In this document: positions 1 through 9,262 of the stretch, one piece after another
Numbering within the stretch: the first letter of the stretch is position 1
Layout: each line of letters begins with the position of its first letter
From: Thalassiosira profunda
Lineage: Eukaryota; Bacillariophyta; Thalassiosirophyceae; Thalassiosirales; Thalassiosiraceae
DNA: 22,700 nt
Assembly (NCBI GenBank): GCA_036939355.1
Contig: JALLAP010000626.1
Location: forward strand, 1-22,700
Direction: 5' to 3'
Notes under the pieces: generated by a model
What the model saw: only the letters and a program-made list of their open reading frames with translations
Told to the model about the DNA's origin: nothing
The model's database searches: none
Program-made: the position numbers and the translations under genes

Positions 1-2
1 TA

Positions 3-3000
3 GCGGCAGAGGCCGGTGTCGAGGACCCGAGCGAGCCTCGCGGAGCGTCCCGCGGACACAACCGGTCCAAGAGGCCGAAGTCGTCCCACAACGCAAATGG
101 CAGTGGAACCTCCGCCAAACCCGCCGCCCAGCGCCGCCGCCAGCCCCCACCGCCTGGTGCAGCAGCCGCCAATGCGCAGCAGCGCGCCCCGCCCGACAAT
201 GGCGCGTGCAAAGATACACAGGGCCGCGGCGCGGGCCACGCGGGCAGCTCCGCCAAGGCCCCTCCTCGTTGCAATGGCGCCGACAGCAAACCGGCAGCGG
301 CCGGTGGTGTGGAGGACGTCGCAATGGGAGAGAAGAAGGAGGAGAAGGAGCAGGGACGCCGCACCAGCGCCGAAGGGGTGACGGATGGTGGACGGGACGG
401 CACGTGCACCAATGCCACCGTCGCCCACCACCCTCTACTCGGCAAGAACGGCGCAGACGCCGAGCTGGCCGTCGGCGAGGGCGACGAGGAGGGTGGAGGG
501 TCAGGCGCCCTTGTCGGCGCGGCGGTGGGCAGGTTAGCGGAGGAGGGCCCGGTGGACCGCTCAGGTGGCTACGAGGATCCCTTGGACGACGCAGCCGGGA
601 CGGACGACGTGGAGTGCAGCGGCGAGGAGAAGGAGTTTGATTGGGAGCCCTCCAACACAGAGGTGGCGGCCGCCACCAACAGGGGCCACAACGGCGCGGG
701 CGAGGCGGGCGGGCAGGGAGAGGAGACGGCCGCCAGTTCCGGGAAGGAGGGGGCGGTGCCGGAGCCACAGGAGGTGGCGGGCGGGGACGACGCGCTGTCG
801 TGGGGCGCGATGTGCAACGCCACGCCCAAGTGCACGCCCAACGCGAGCGAGGGCAAGGAGCCGAGCGTGGAGGGCCAGCTCGCGCTGAGCAGCAACGAGG
901 AGCTGGGCGTCGGACCCGACGGGACGGAGGGCGCCCTGGAGAGCAAGGGCAACGACGACAAGAACGAGGAGGGCGAGGGTGAGATGGGCCTGGCCGTACA
1001 GAACATCACCGGCATGGCGTTGGTGGGGAGCAACCACGACGGGGTGGGTGACACGGATCCCGTGCAGAGGCCGGTAAGCCAGTGGTATCTTACCTATGCT
1101 GCATGTGTATCCTTTGCCTAACCCAATCTCTCTTTGCAACAACGCAAGCAGGGGCAGGGGACAGTGCCCTTCTTTGAAAATTACTTGGCCCACACGCCAG
1201 CCAGGATGAAAAGGTGGACGAAGGAGCTCGCGGTGATCGCAAAGTTGCAGGAGGAAATCCCTCAACGTTTCCCGGTCCCGTTCCGTCAGGCGTTCGAGGT
1301 GGCGGGCGAGGTGTCCGGCACGCCCTCGACGGCGAGCGTCACCACCACCGACACGCCCGACACGACCAGGGAGGACGCCATGGAGCTCGACGCCACCACG
1401 ACGTGCGCCACGCCGGCGAAGGCGACGACCGGGAACGAGTTCAACGTCGTCACGCCCGACGACGACGACCGGAACCTTGGTCCCGGAACTACGCCCATCG
1501 GAACGAGTTCGAGCGGAACCGCGTCCGGGACGTCGGCGAACGCCAAGGATACCACGCCGGGTGCCGGGACGACGCCCAGCAGAACGAGGCCGAGCGGGAC
1601 GACGTCGAGTGGTGCCTCGAGCGGTTCCGGAGCCACGGCTGGGACAGCCACGAGCGGGACGTCCACCAGCGGAGGGTCGACGTCCAGCAGTGCCTTGAGC
1701 AGTTCCGGAACCACAATCGGGACGGCGACGGGATCAGCGTCGAACGTTTGGAACTATGCCGACGACATCCACGACACCAGTCCGGGAGAGCTTCAGCGTC
1801 AAGTTGCTGCCTTGCAACTGGTCCAATGCAGCGTCGACGACCGGACTGCCGTGCTTGGCGACGACTCGGGGGAGAAACTCACGAACGCGCAGGCAAACGA
1901 TTACAACGACCTGTGCTACCACTCTCTTCGGTTCTTGCCAAAGATTCTCCAACTTGTGGAAGATGGCCATCTGGTTGACACTTTGCAGGTCGACGGTCGT
2001 GAAGAATTGAGCGCCGAGGAGAGGCTCGTCGGCGCGATGGTCTTCGACAACTACGCGTTTGATGCTAAACAAGGAGAGCAACATACAATGGTTGGGGGGC
2101 AGGATGGACATACAGTGCGTTTACCTTGGCTCGTGAGTCTTCTCTACGACTGGCTGACGAAGTACCAGGATAATGCGAATGGACTGCAGTTGCTCCTCGA
2201 TGAGATTTCGATTCAGAACAAGTTTCCGGCCAACCGTGCGATCAAGCTGACCGCTAGGGAGGCAGCAGTGCAAAAGCTCCAGCTCCTGCACCTGACCCAC
2301 TCGAACTGCGGGCGGCCCGGAGCCCGACTCGGGCGCGACGCCAACCCGCGCAACACCGCGCGTGGAAATCGTGACGCCAACTTGATGGGCAAGCGATGCG
2401 CCCAGTTCCTTTTCCGCCCGTGCCAGTGTGTGATCGAATGCTACCCTGGTCGGACGAGAGAGCAGCTGGCCACCCGTGCCCGCTTCGAGGCTGACGCGCT
2501 GAAAGAAATAGTCCAGGGCAGCAGAGGCTACTTTGCCGACTGCGGCGACGAGAGGGAGGTGCGAGTGGCAATCCGTGACGCCTACGCGCGGCTCTTTGAC
2601 GAGGACGATCGCTTGGCCAGACCTGCGTGGCTTTCGGACCCGGACCTGCTCGTCCCCGTCCACCAACAGTGGATTCCGCTTCGCCCCAGGGACAACTTCC
2701 CCGGCCGCGACGCCGGAGTCGTCGTGCCCGGCATAGCGCAGCGAGTGACCTTCGCGGGCGTGGTTGAAGGGCGACAGAGCATCCCTCCTGACTTTCTGCA
2801 GCGGCTTCGGCCAGAGCTCGAAGCTCTGGTGCCGATTGAGTGCCAACTCAACCCGCCAAACCCTGCCCTTCAGAAGACTGCCGACGAGTACAATCGAAAC
2901 GTCGTCCAGCGGTTGCTGGCATCGAACCAAGTCCTTCTTCTGGCGGCGCGGGGACAACTCGTGTCGGAGAGGCGCGGCATGACGGCAGACGAGCGCAGCA

Positions 3001-4127
3001 GTGGTGCTTCAGTCTACCAACACGTCGAGCTGGGCAACGGCCTCCAACAGCTGAATCTCTATCCAAATGCAAGGTGGGAACCGGCGACGAATGTGAATAA
3101 CTCTTGGGCCTCAGTGAATGTCCGTGGGAGAATGAGTCCGACAGCCCCGGTGTGCACGAAGTATGCCGCGACGCTCTTGGACTGCAACGAATTGCTCCGA
3201 GCTCGGGGTGGCGAGCGAGGTGCCGCCCACGCATTGCAAATGATGGCATCGATTGTCGCGCCTCCCGGGGGCCTCGACCCCAAGCTTGTGATGCCCCAGT
3301 TGGACGAGGCGTCTCACCTGGCGCATCTTCAGGTGACAGAGACAGGTGGTGCCCGAGACTGCAAGCCCGGCAACATGACCGAAGAGTCGAAGGGGCACAA
3401 CCAAGGGCGGACAATCTGTAGTATGCTACCCGAGCTGCCGACCTCCGGACAGTGCCTCTGTCGGACGCCGTGCATGCCGGTTCTCTTCAAGCTGACCGAG
3501 GAGTACTTCAACGAAAGAGTCGTTGCGGCCTCTATGGGTGGACACGGCGACTCTGGGCGAAGCGAGGGCGAGATTCGGCGCGAACTTGCCCTGACGTGGG
3601 AGCAGGCGTACGACGCGCAGAACGCGGATCGTCCTGTCTGGTTGCAGACATACTGCGCTGGAGAAGTGGAGTCGGTAGAGAAGCAGGATTGGAAATGCAT
3701 CCATTGCGAGGAATGGCACGTCACCTACGACAAGAAAGCTGAGCACGAGGCGACGTGCGAGCGCAACAGCGAGCGCGACAACAACGAGCCGCCTCCGGAG
3801 GGTGGCGACGATGACGCTGCAGAAGAGGACACTCGGGCCGTGGTGCGGTTGGGAGCTTTCACGCTTGCAAATGACCTGGAATTGCTGTCGCTCGTTTTGG
3901 AGCTGGGCTTTGGAGAATTTGGGGCGGGATGGTCTTCTATCGCTGCGCGCCTGTCTATCAGACCAGAGGGCAGATTGATCAAAAGGGTCACGTCATCTGT
4001 GTTCAGGCGGAGGTGCCTCGAGGACGGCCCCGCCGGTGTTACCCGGTGGGCGGACGACCAATTCAAGCTGCTGCTCAAACAGTGCGAAGGGAGGAGGACT
4101 GGATGCAATTGCCTCTTGCACGGCTAA
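3..4127 (+). CDS. Large acidic protein of unknown function, 5' partial, two exons
   Basis: The reading frame is open from the first bases of the window, so the start lies upstream. The visible exons are 3-1073 and 1152-4127, about 1,348 residues. A 78-nt intron (1074-1151, GTAAG...GCAAGCAG) preserves the frame; without splicing there is a stop at 1121. The first exon encodes a hydrophilic Glu/Gly/Ala-rich stretch. Exon 2 holds a Ser/Thr/Gly low-complexity linker (about 1480-1745) and then a long globular region (about 1750-3650) that I do not recognise. After it comes a single C2HC-like zinc-finger pattern (C-x2-C-x12-H-x3-C, about 3696-3758), an acidic linker, and a C-terminal helical segment with a SANT/Myb-like spacing of tryptophan and hydrophobic residues (about 3870-4020). 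The finger and SANT-like tail hint at a nuclear or chromatin role, but that is inference. It may belong to a lineage-specific family. I am confident it is coding and not confident of any function. Confidence 0.7.
1480..1745 (+). repeat. Ser/Thr/Gly low-complexity coding repeat
   Basis: This stretch of exon 2 of the first gene encodes an imperfect run of Gly-Thr, Ser-Ser-Gly and Thr-Pro units. At the DNA level there are degenerate copies of gagcgggacg- and gttccgga-like words. It is probably a flexible linker that grows and shrinks by slippage. Confidence 0.6.
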
Positions 4128-4433
4128 CTTTGATGGCACTGGTGCAACGGTTGGAGGTGTTGTTCGAGCCGAAGTAGTTTGCAATCCAACAGGGGGCAAT
4201 CGAGGCGAGTGGGCGCGTTGATTGCGAGGGTTCTCAGCTGATTAGATTGCACATAACGAAATACTAGCTTGCGCAGCTGAGCCCTCATTCTTGCAACCCG
4301 CACAAATTGCAAGCATCTGTCATATCTACAAACCGTTCCGTCGACACGACGAGCGGATTTTCCGGCTCCTTGATCTTGTCCAACAGCTGGCCATACGCCC
4401 CGCCGTTCTTGTCGGAGGGGATGGCAGGAGTGC
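4128..4433. other. Intergenic stretch with a minus-strand gene remnant
   Basis: The first 157 bases after the stop of the upstream gene hold no recognisable gene. From 4428 down to a TGA at 4287-4285 the minus strand is open for 47 codons, with protein-like composition (Asp/Lys/Glu/Pro-rich, a C-x2-C near the end). It has no usable start and no upstream continuation that looks coding. TTGCAA occurs at 4179, 4291 and 4307. Confidence 0.4.
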
Positions 4434-4787
4434 TTGGAGATTTATTGCAAAGAGTGCGGGAATCCGAAGCCCGGGAAGAACGGCACGAAATTGTGCATCA
4501 GCTGCCAGCCGTGGTGGCAGAAGAATAAGCCCGCAGAAGCATTCTGCAAGGACTGCGGGTCGCAGAGATCAGACGCGAATCTGTGCACTAAATGTGGTCA
4601 GCGCGTGTGCTTCCAGTGCCCCTCCTCGACGTGCGAGGAGTGCGAGGATCCCGAATTCTTCCGATGCGAGTGGTGCGGGCCAAGTCCGGAGGTGACGTAT
4701 TGCGAGGAATGCGGAATGAGCTTGTGCGATGACTGCAAATGCTCTTGCGCCGAAGAGAAGAAAAGGGAAGAGAATGCAGAGGAATAA
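4428..4787 (+). CDS. Cysteine-rich zinc-binding protein, 5' end unresolved
   Basis: The frame encodes about 119 residues with nine C-x2-C pairs (for example CKEC, CISC, CKDC, CTKC, CFQC, CEEC, CEWC, CDDC). This is the pattern of tandem zinc ribbons or a B-box/RING-like treble clef that binds several zinc ions through paired knuckles. The tail is Lys/Glu-rich. There is no in-frame ATG: the frame opens after a TGA at 4371-4373, and the nearby ATG at 4421 is in another frame. A possible splice acceptor (cag, ending at 4427) could join it to an upstream exon, but I cannot place the donor. It could be the last exon of an undetected gene, part of the upstream gene, or a truncated copy. It ends 18 bp from the convergent C3orf33-like gene. 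It probably binds zinc; its role is unknown. Confidence 0.5.
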   Translation, partial: ECLEIYCKECGNPKPGKNGTKLCISCQPWWQKNKPAEAFCKDCGSQRSDANLCTKCGQRVCFQCPSSTCEECEDPEFFRCEWCGPSPEVTYCEECGMSLCDDCKCSCAEEKKREENAEE

Positions 4788-4805
4788 GAGATGCTTCCTC
4801 TCAGC

Positions 4806-6068
4806 TCAAAGTCTGCCACCCGACAGCCACCCCAGCCCCCTCCGCGCCCACGCCCTCCACCCGCCCCTCGCCGCCGCCGCCTCTTCCGCGTACTCCCTCT
4901 TCGTTTCTCTCATTCGATCGGACGACCACATCCCCCGCTTTGCCTTCCACGCCGTATACTCAGCTTCTTCCAATCGGGATACGAACGCGGCGTCCTGCTG
5001 GAGCTGCTTAACTGTCGGATCGAAGTCGGCAATTGCTGTGTTGCTTTCGTTGTCGATGTCGCCGTCGTCGGTTTCGGAGAGGGGCACGACGGTTCCGTTG
5101 GGGTTGAGGCACGCCTCGCCCTGCCCGACCATTTCCTGGCTTGCGTTGGTCGTGGAGATCCACTGTTCGGGCTTGCGGTAGTGCAGGTGGCCAATGGCCG
5201 TTTCCTTACTTTCTCCGTCGCCCGGTAATTGTTTCCCTTCCAATTCTCTCCGATTCGGTGCGTTGTCTGGTGTCGTTCTCCGCGCGAGCAATTGCAGTGA
5301 AATCTTCGTCTTTTCTCGCACCAATCGGTCCAATGTCGGAAATCGATCGCCCGGCTCTCCTCCCTTCAGCGATTCAGAAAGAATTGAAGGCGACGCATTT
5401 GGCCAAGATGGAGGGGCCGCAACCCCGGCCAATTCGATGGGAAGCAAATTTCGGTATGGGTTCGCTGCCGAGTAAAGCAGTCGAGGAGACTTCCCCGCAA
5501 ACGAAAGGATTCTTTCCATTGCCGATTGGGTCAGTAAGCGTTCCATAGGAGAGGAGTGGCGGAAGAGGACGACGATTGGTTGCGGTCGGGTTGTTGTTGC
5601 ATTTGCATCTCTCGCAGCCTCTCGCTCCATCACTCCGACGAGGCGGCCGTGGATCCATTTTCGCTTCACGTAAATCCTCGATGGAATATCGAGCAGGTTG
5701 GTGTATCGATAGAAAAGAGGCGTGTTTGCAACGCCGTACAGCCCCAGGAGGAGCACCGACGATACGGTTGCGTATCGGACGACGATGAGGTTGTTGTTAA
5801 TTGCATCTGCGGCGCTGGAGAGATGCGCCCCCATTCGCTTTCGGAACGATGGGCTGGCGCTGGAGCTCGCTGCATCGACTGCGGCGGTGGGTGGCGTCGT
5901 TCGTAGGGCTGTGTCGGTGCCATCAGAATGTGATGGCTCCGAGTGATGTGATGGCGCGGACGATCCTCCAATAATTTCGTCGCTGCCGCCAGCGCCATCA
6001 GCGGCTATAGCTGCGGTGCCGCTGCCCTTTGCGGCAGCATCATCCGGCGACGGCTCGTCGGCCACCAT
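4806..6068 (-). CDS. C3orf33-like / SNase-fold membrane protein
   Basis: A 420-residue protein, starting at the first in-frame ATG (6068). The frame extends to 6149, but only through a GTG preceded directly by a stop. The N-terminal 75 residues are low-complexity Ser/Ala/Pro. One hydrophobic segment (about 94-116) is followed by DIPSRIYVKRKWIHGRLVGV (about 127-146), then LPIELAGVAAPP, KISLQLLARR and, near the end, EYTAWKAKRGMW. This order (membrane segment, DIP motif, beta-barrel with an ELAGV strand, terminal A-x2-AKRGxW helix) matches my recollection of animal C3orf33 and of membrane-anchored SNase-like proteins such as fungal Lcl3. The nuclease catalytic Arg/Glu/Arg set is not obvious, so activity is doubtful. 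It shares a 122-bp divergent promoter with the RPA43 gene. Confidence 0.65.
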   Translation of the reverse strand: MVADEPSPDDAAAKGSGTAAIAADGAGGSDEIIGGSSAPSHHSEPSHSDGTDTALRTTPPTAAVDAASSSASPSFRKRMGAHLSSAADAINNNLIVVRYATVSSVLLLGLYGVANTPLFYRYTNLLDIPSRIYVKRKWIHGRLVGVMEREAARDANATTTRPQPIVVLFRHSSPMERLLTQSAMERILSFAGKSPRLLYSAANPYRNLLPIELAGVAAPPSWPNASPSILSESLKGGEPGDRFPTLDRLVREKTKISLQLLARRTTPDNAPNRRELEGKQLPGDGESKETAIGHLHYRKPEQWISTTNASQEMVGQGEACLNPNGTVVPLSETDDGDIDNESNTAIADFDPTVKQLQQDAAFVSRLEEAEYTAWKAKRGMWSSDRMRETKREYAEEAAAARGGWRAWARRGLGWLSGGRL

Positions 6069-6190
6069 GCCAGGGCTAGGAGGTGACCTTGCGCGGACGG
6101 ACGGAGGAAAGTAGGATGAAAGAGGAGGCGCGCCTTTTTTGGTGGCCACTCATTTGAAGGTGCACCAGCCGCCCAACTTCGACGACTGCG

Positions 6191-7309
6191 ATGCCCCGTG
6201 TACTAGCCGGCGCGGCCTCTCCATCGCGCCGAGCAGCCGCCCGCCGCTTGCCAGACCCTCCATCGCCTGCGATGGAGCCCGACGATCCGCCGCGGACGGC
6301 GTCGTCCAAGAAGAAGAAGTCCAAAAAGGACAAGAAGCGAAAGAGTCGGGATGGCTCGTCCCCATCATCCGAGCTCATAAACGGCACTAATAACAATGGG
6401 AGCCGAGACAGCAGTGGCAAGAAGAGGAAGAAGGAGAAGAAGCGGCGAAAAAAGGAGTCGATCGGCGACGATGACGAGAGAGGTCAGTCGCGGGCGGTGA
6501 AATCCGAGGAGCCATCACATGACGAGGAGCCATCAATACCATCCGCCTTGGAGATACAGGAGCTTGCCTCGCGAAAGCGACCGCACGACGCACCGGCGTC
6601 CGGTCCGGGGTCCGCCCTCTCCTTCACCGCCGCATCTCCGGCATCCGCCTCTGCTAACACGAAGCGATCGCCGTATCAGCTGAAGACCATCGTGGGGTCC
6701 GCAGCCCTCCTCCCCTCGTCTTTGTCGGACGTCCAAGCGCGGATCACCTCGCTGTTGCACTCGCTATTGCTCACGTACGACGCCAATATGGGCGGGGTGT
6801 TGCTCAGCCTTGAAGGAGAAGTGGAACTCCTCCCCGTTGACCGAACCGCCAACACCAACTCCGGCATCCACAATCGAGATACCGTTGGGGGTGGATTGAT
6901 CGGGGGCCGGATCATGGACGACCTCCCCCACATTCACCACCGCTTTCGCGCCAAAGGACTGCTATTTTGCCCCAAACTTGGCATGCGGCTACGGGGCCAG
7001 GTGGTCGAATGCACCCCGACATTCATCACTCTTACGACGCACCACATATTGAGCACGAAGATTGGCACAGAGAAATTGCGGGAGGTGGGGTTTGTGTACG
7101 ATGCCAATACCCAAGAATGGATTCGGGAACGGGAGGTGCGGGGAGAGGGAGACGAGGAGGGAGGCGCCGGGGAGAGTGGAGTGCTGCTAGGGCCGTCGAC
7201 GTCCATTTACCTGGATGATAGTGTGGAGTTTGTGGTGGAGAGAATACACGAGTGCGGGGGGTACATTTCGCTGGAGGGCGCGAGGCCGTCGGTGTCCACC
7301 TTGGGGTGA
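6191..7309 (+). CDS. POLR1F: DNA-directed RNA polymerase I subunit RPA43
   Basis: A 372-residue protein starting at ATG 6191; a second in-frame ATG at 6272 is also possible. Residues 40-90 are a very Lys-rich, nucleolar-localisation-like segment. Residues about 170-290 match the Rpb7-type N-terminal domain of RPA43: LLPSSLSDVQARI, then a loop ending GGVLLSLEG, then DLPHIHHRFRAKGLLFCPKLG and LRGQVVECTPTFITL. The DLPxIHxR and FxPxxGxxLxGxV pattern is characteristic of the subunit. A C-terminal strand pair (DDSVEFVVERI, GGYISLEGA) corresponds to the end of its OB-fold. RPA43 pairs with RPA14-type partners to form the stalk that binds the initiation factor Rrn3/TIF-IA for rRNA transcription. The insert at about 216-238 is longer than I expect. 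The family call is made from motif order. Confidence 0.8.
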   Translation: MPRVLAGAASPSRRAAARRLPDPPSPAMEPDDPPRTASSKKKKSKKDKKRKSRDGSSPSSELINGTNNNGSRDSSGKKRKKEKKRRKKESIGDDDERGQSRAVKSEEPSHDEEPSIPSALEIQELASRKRPHDAPASGPGSALSFTAASPASASANTKRSPYQLKTIVGSAALLPSSLSDVQARITSLLHSLLLTYDANMGGVLLSLEGEVELLPVDRTANTNSGIHNRDTVGGGLIGGRIMDDLPHIHHRFRAKGLLFCPKLGMRLRGQVVECTPTFITLTTHHILSTKIGTEKLREVGFVYDANTQEWIREREVRGEGDEEGGAGESGVLLGPSTSIYLDDSVEFVVERIHECGGYISLEGARPSVSTLG

Positions 7310-7512
7310 CGACGAAGAGAACAGCAGGGAATTTGTTCGACAGAGGAAGTTGCAGAAGAGAAAAGGGAGGAAGTAGCAACGCGTTGGTTGAAATACAATC
7401 AACTGTTCTAGAGAGCGATGAAGCAGTGGCAATAGAAAGAAATAGAGGAGGAAAGCATGCAAAAACACTGGAGACGAGACGGCCAGTGAGTAGAAGTGCA
7501 TGAGTTTTCACG
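7310..7512. other. Convergent 3' intergenic spacer, purine-rich
   Basis: The plus strand is strongly purine-rich here between two convergent stops. It probably holds both 3' untranslated regions. No gene or clear hairpin was seen. Confidence 0.4.
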
Positions 7513-8937
7513 TTACAGCTCGTCTCTTTCATCGACGGCAGCATCTTGGGTGTCAAAGTGCTCGCCCGCCAGGCTGAGCAGTGCCTGCACCTCGTTGTCC
7601 GAGAATGCAAAGCCCAAACTGTACCGGTGCACTTCTTCCGAGACTATGCAATGCCATAGCTCCGGCAATCGGAAGAGCGTCACGTAGCCGTCCTGGTCGG
7701 GTATTCTCCAGACTGCGTCGCGGTCCAATTTGTCCGCGTTGTCGTCGCTTATGGCATCCTCTGTGAAAGGATTATCCTCCGCGAATTCGTCCGACCATTG
7801 TCTCTTCTTCTCTTCTTTCGTCAACGGTCGGGCGCCCGCCTTTTGCAGTACCTCCAACGTCACTCCAGCGTCGTCCCCTGGAATGATGTGCATCCCACTG
7901 TGGTCGTTGTTGCTTGTATCCACGTCCGCTTTCCGCACCTTTCTCAACTTTGCATCGAACTGCTCATCCCGCACAGTTCTAACCGCGTACATTCGCCACA
8001 CCTGCGTTGCAAAGATCTTCTCCTCCTGCTTGCTCCCACCCCCTTTCATGTTTCCGACCAAATCCAGGTAATTGCTATGCCACTCCCGAATTCCACCGGG
8101 CGGGTACCAAAACAGCCCGGACTGTCGGCCGTACTCAAAACCCCTCCATTCAGGCAATAGCTGTTTCAGCGCGGTTTGGAGCGATTGGCGCATGGCGTAG
8201 AACATCTCCTTCCGAAAGGGAATGTCCCCCGTGCCGCGGGAGGTGAAGTACGCGGGCGGGTGCCACGACCACCGCTGCGGCTTTTTACCCTCTTCGTTCG
8301 TATCGTATTTGTCAGAAAAAGTCTGGAACGACAATGTTGATGGATCATCGTAGCCCGAGGGCAGTGTAGATTGTGCATGAATCGTATTCACCGTCGACCG
8401 GGTTCTCTTCTTGTGCACCCTCGCAGTGCCCTTCCCGGCATCCGCATTTGCAGCACCCCCCTCGAGAAACGCGTGATATGTTCGCTTCGTGGCGGTATGC
8501 ATCTTTTGCATTTCATCATACGGGTCCTTCATGTACTCGAACGAGATTTCCTTTCGCCGCTGCTCGAAATTGCGGTAGGCATCGCGCCGCGTCGTTCTGG
8601 GAGAGCTGCCGTAGCACTGCCGCCGGAAGGCGGTGGCCGCGTCTGTGGACACGGATTGCAATGCATGTCGGATCCCCGCTGCTTCGGGGGTGATCACTGG
8701 AAGCTCACCAGCTGACAACGTCTCGTTGTTGGCGTGGAGGTAGCCCACCTGCCACTTGTCGAGGAGGGCGGCGAACTCGGGCCCGAGGCGGGACGCGGGG
8801 AAGCGAAAGAGGGATTGGACGATGCGGCCCGAGGGTGCAGCATCGGCGTCGCTCGTCGGCTCCTCGTGTCCTGCAGTTGCCGCCGCGGCCGCGGCGGCGA
8901 GCGCGAGGAGGGCCGCCGCCCGGCGGCTCGGTGACAT
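7513..8937 (-). CDS. ER-lumenal 2OG-Fe(II) oxygenase-like protein with RDEL tail
   Basis: A 474-residue protein starting at ATG 8937. Residues 1-22 are a signal peptide (SRRAAALLALAAAA core). The protein ends in DERDEL, a KDEL/HDEL-type retrieval signal, so residence in the ER lumen is likely. The C-terminal half carries a double-stranded beta-helix pattern: LFWYPPGGIREWHSN (about 275-289), WRMYAVR (314-320), a VWRIPDQDGYVTLFRLPE strand pair (about 409-426), and WHCIVSEEVHRYSLGFAF (428-445). In 2OG-Fe(II) dioxygenases the metal ligands are HxD...H and an Arg binds 2-oxoglutarate. Here the candidates are H287, N289 (Asn in place of Asp), H429 and R438. The YPPGG..EWHxN...WR.Y arrangement recalls a family of phage, cyanobacterial and algal oxygenase-like proteins; substrate unknown. 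An inserted Lys-rich stretch occupies about 325-405. Activity with H-x-N is uncertain. Confidence 0.6.
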   Translation of the reverse strand: MSPSRRAAALLALAAAAAAATAGHEEPTSDADAAPSGRIVQSLFRFPASRLGPEFAALLDKWQVGYLHANNETLSAGELPVITPEAAGIRHALQSVSTDAATAFRRQCYGSSPRTTRRDAYRNFEQRRKEISFEYMKDPYDEMQKMHTATKRTYHAFLEGGAANADAGKGTARVHKKRTRSTVNTIHAQSTLPSGYDDPSTLSFQTFSDKYDTNEEGKKPQRWSWHPPAYFTSRGTGDIPFRKEMFYAMRQSLQTALKQLLPEWRGFEYGRQSGLFWYPPGGIREWHSNYLDLVGNMKGGGSKQEEKIFATQVWRMYAVRTVRDEQFDAKLRKVRKADVDTSNNDHSGMHIIPGDDAGVTLEVLQKAGARPLTKEEKKRQWSDEFAEDNPFTEDAISDDNADKLDRDAVWRIPDQDGYVTLFRLPELWHCIVSEEVHRYSLGFAFSDNEVQALLSLAGEHFDTQDAAVDERDEL

Positions 8938-9262
8938 CGTCCCCGCGGAGAGCCGCGAGCAAGCTGATCCGCGGCCGCGGTGAGGTTGTGAAGGCGCTGG
9001 CGCGGCGCCTGGTCTCGAGGTCTACCTATGTATCTGCGAGGTGCATGGTGGTGCAGTGCATGGTGCATTAGGTAGGCATCCGTCCTTCCCACCTTCTGTC
9101 CCTCGATTTTTGTATCTCCTTCCTTCAGAAGCTCCCTCTCCGCCCTCCGATGACTTGGCAAGATTCGGCATTTTTCCGCGGCTCCGCTCGAGGCTGAGGC
9201 GCCTCGGCCATTGCCGTTGCAACGTTGCAACACCAGCGCTTGGTCGCCGCCACATCCCGACC
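8938..9262. promoter_or_regulatory. Divergent promoter region with repeats
   Basis: This 325-bp gap separates the divergent starts of the RDEL oxygenase-like gene and the cytochrome b5 fusion. It contains a 12-bp palindrome CCGCGGCCGCGG (8969-8980), an inverted repeat CTACCTA (9022-9028) / TAGGTAG (9070-9076) enclosing repeated GTGCATGGTG words, a pyrimidine-rich stretch (about 9080-9140), and a double GTTGCAAC at 9216-9231, just upstream of ATG 9263. No gene was seen. Confidence 0.45.
9216..9231. promoter_or_regulatory. Double GTTGCAAC palindrome
   Basis: Two 8-bp palindromes GTTGCAAC sit end to end, 32-47 bases upstream of ATG 9263 of the cytochrome b5 fusion. This is the densest instance of the TTGCAA word that recurs in the window's noncoding DNA. 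Confidence 0.4.

Noticed and set aside
561..1265. 234-codon minus-strand frame opposite the first exon of the first gene
   Set aside because: It crosses the intron and exon 2 of the plus-strand gene, shows no motifs, and is Leu/Arg/His-rich, as expected for antisense of Glu/Gly-rich coding.
6069..6149. N-terminal extension of the C3orf33-like protein to 6149
   Set aside because: It needs a GTG start preceded directly by an in-frame stop; the ATG at 6068 is the normal eukaryotic choice.
9041..9262. Extension of the cytochrome b5 fusion upstream to 9041
   Set aside because: It depends on a GTG start and runs through promoter-like repeats. ATG 9263 gives a clean mitochondrial-type presequence.
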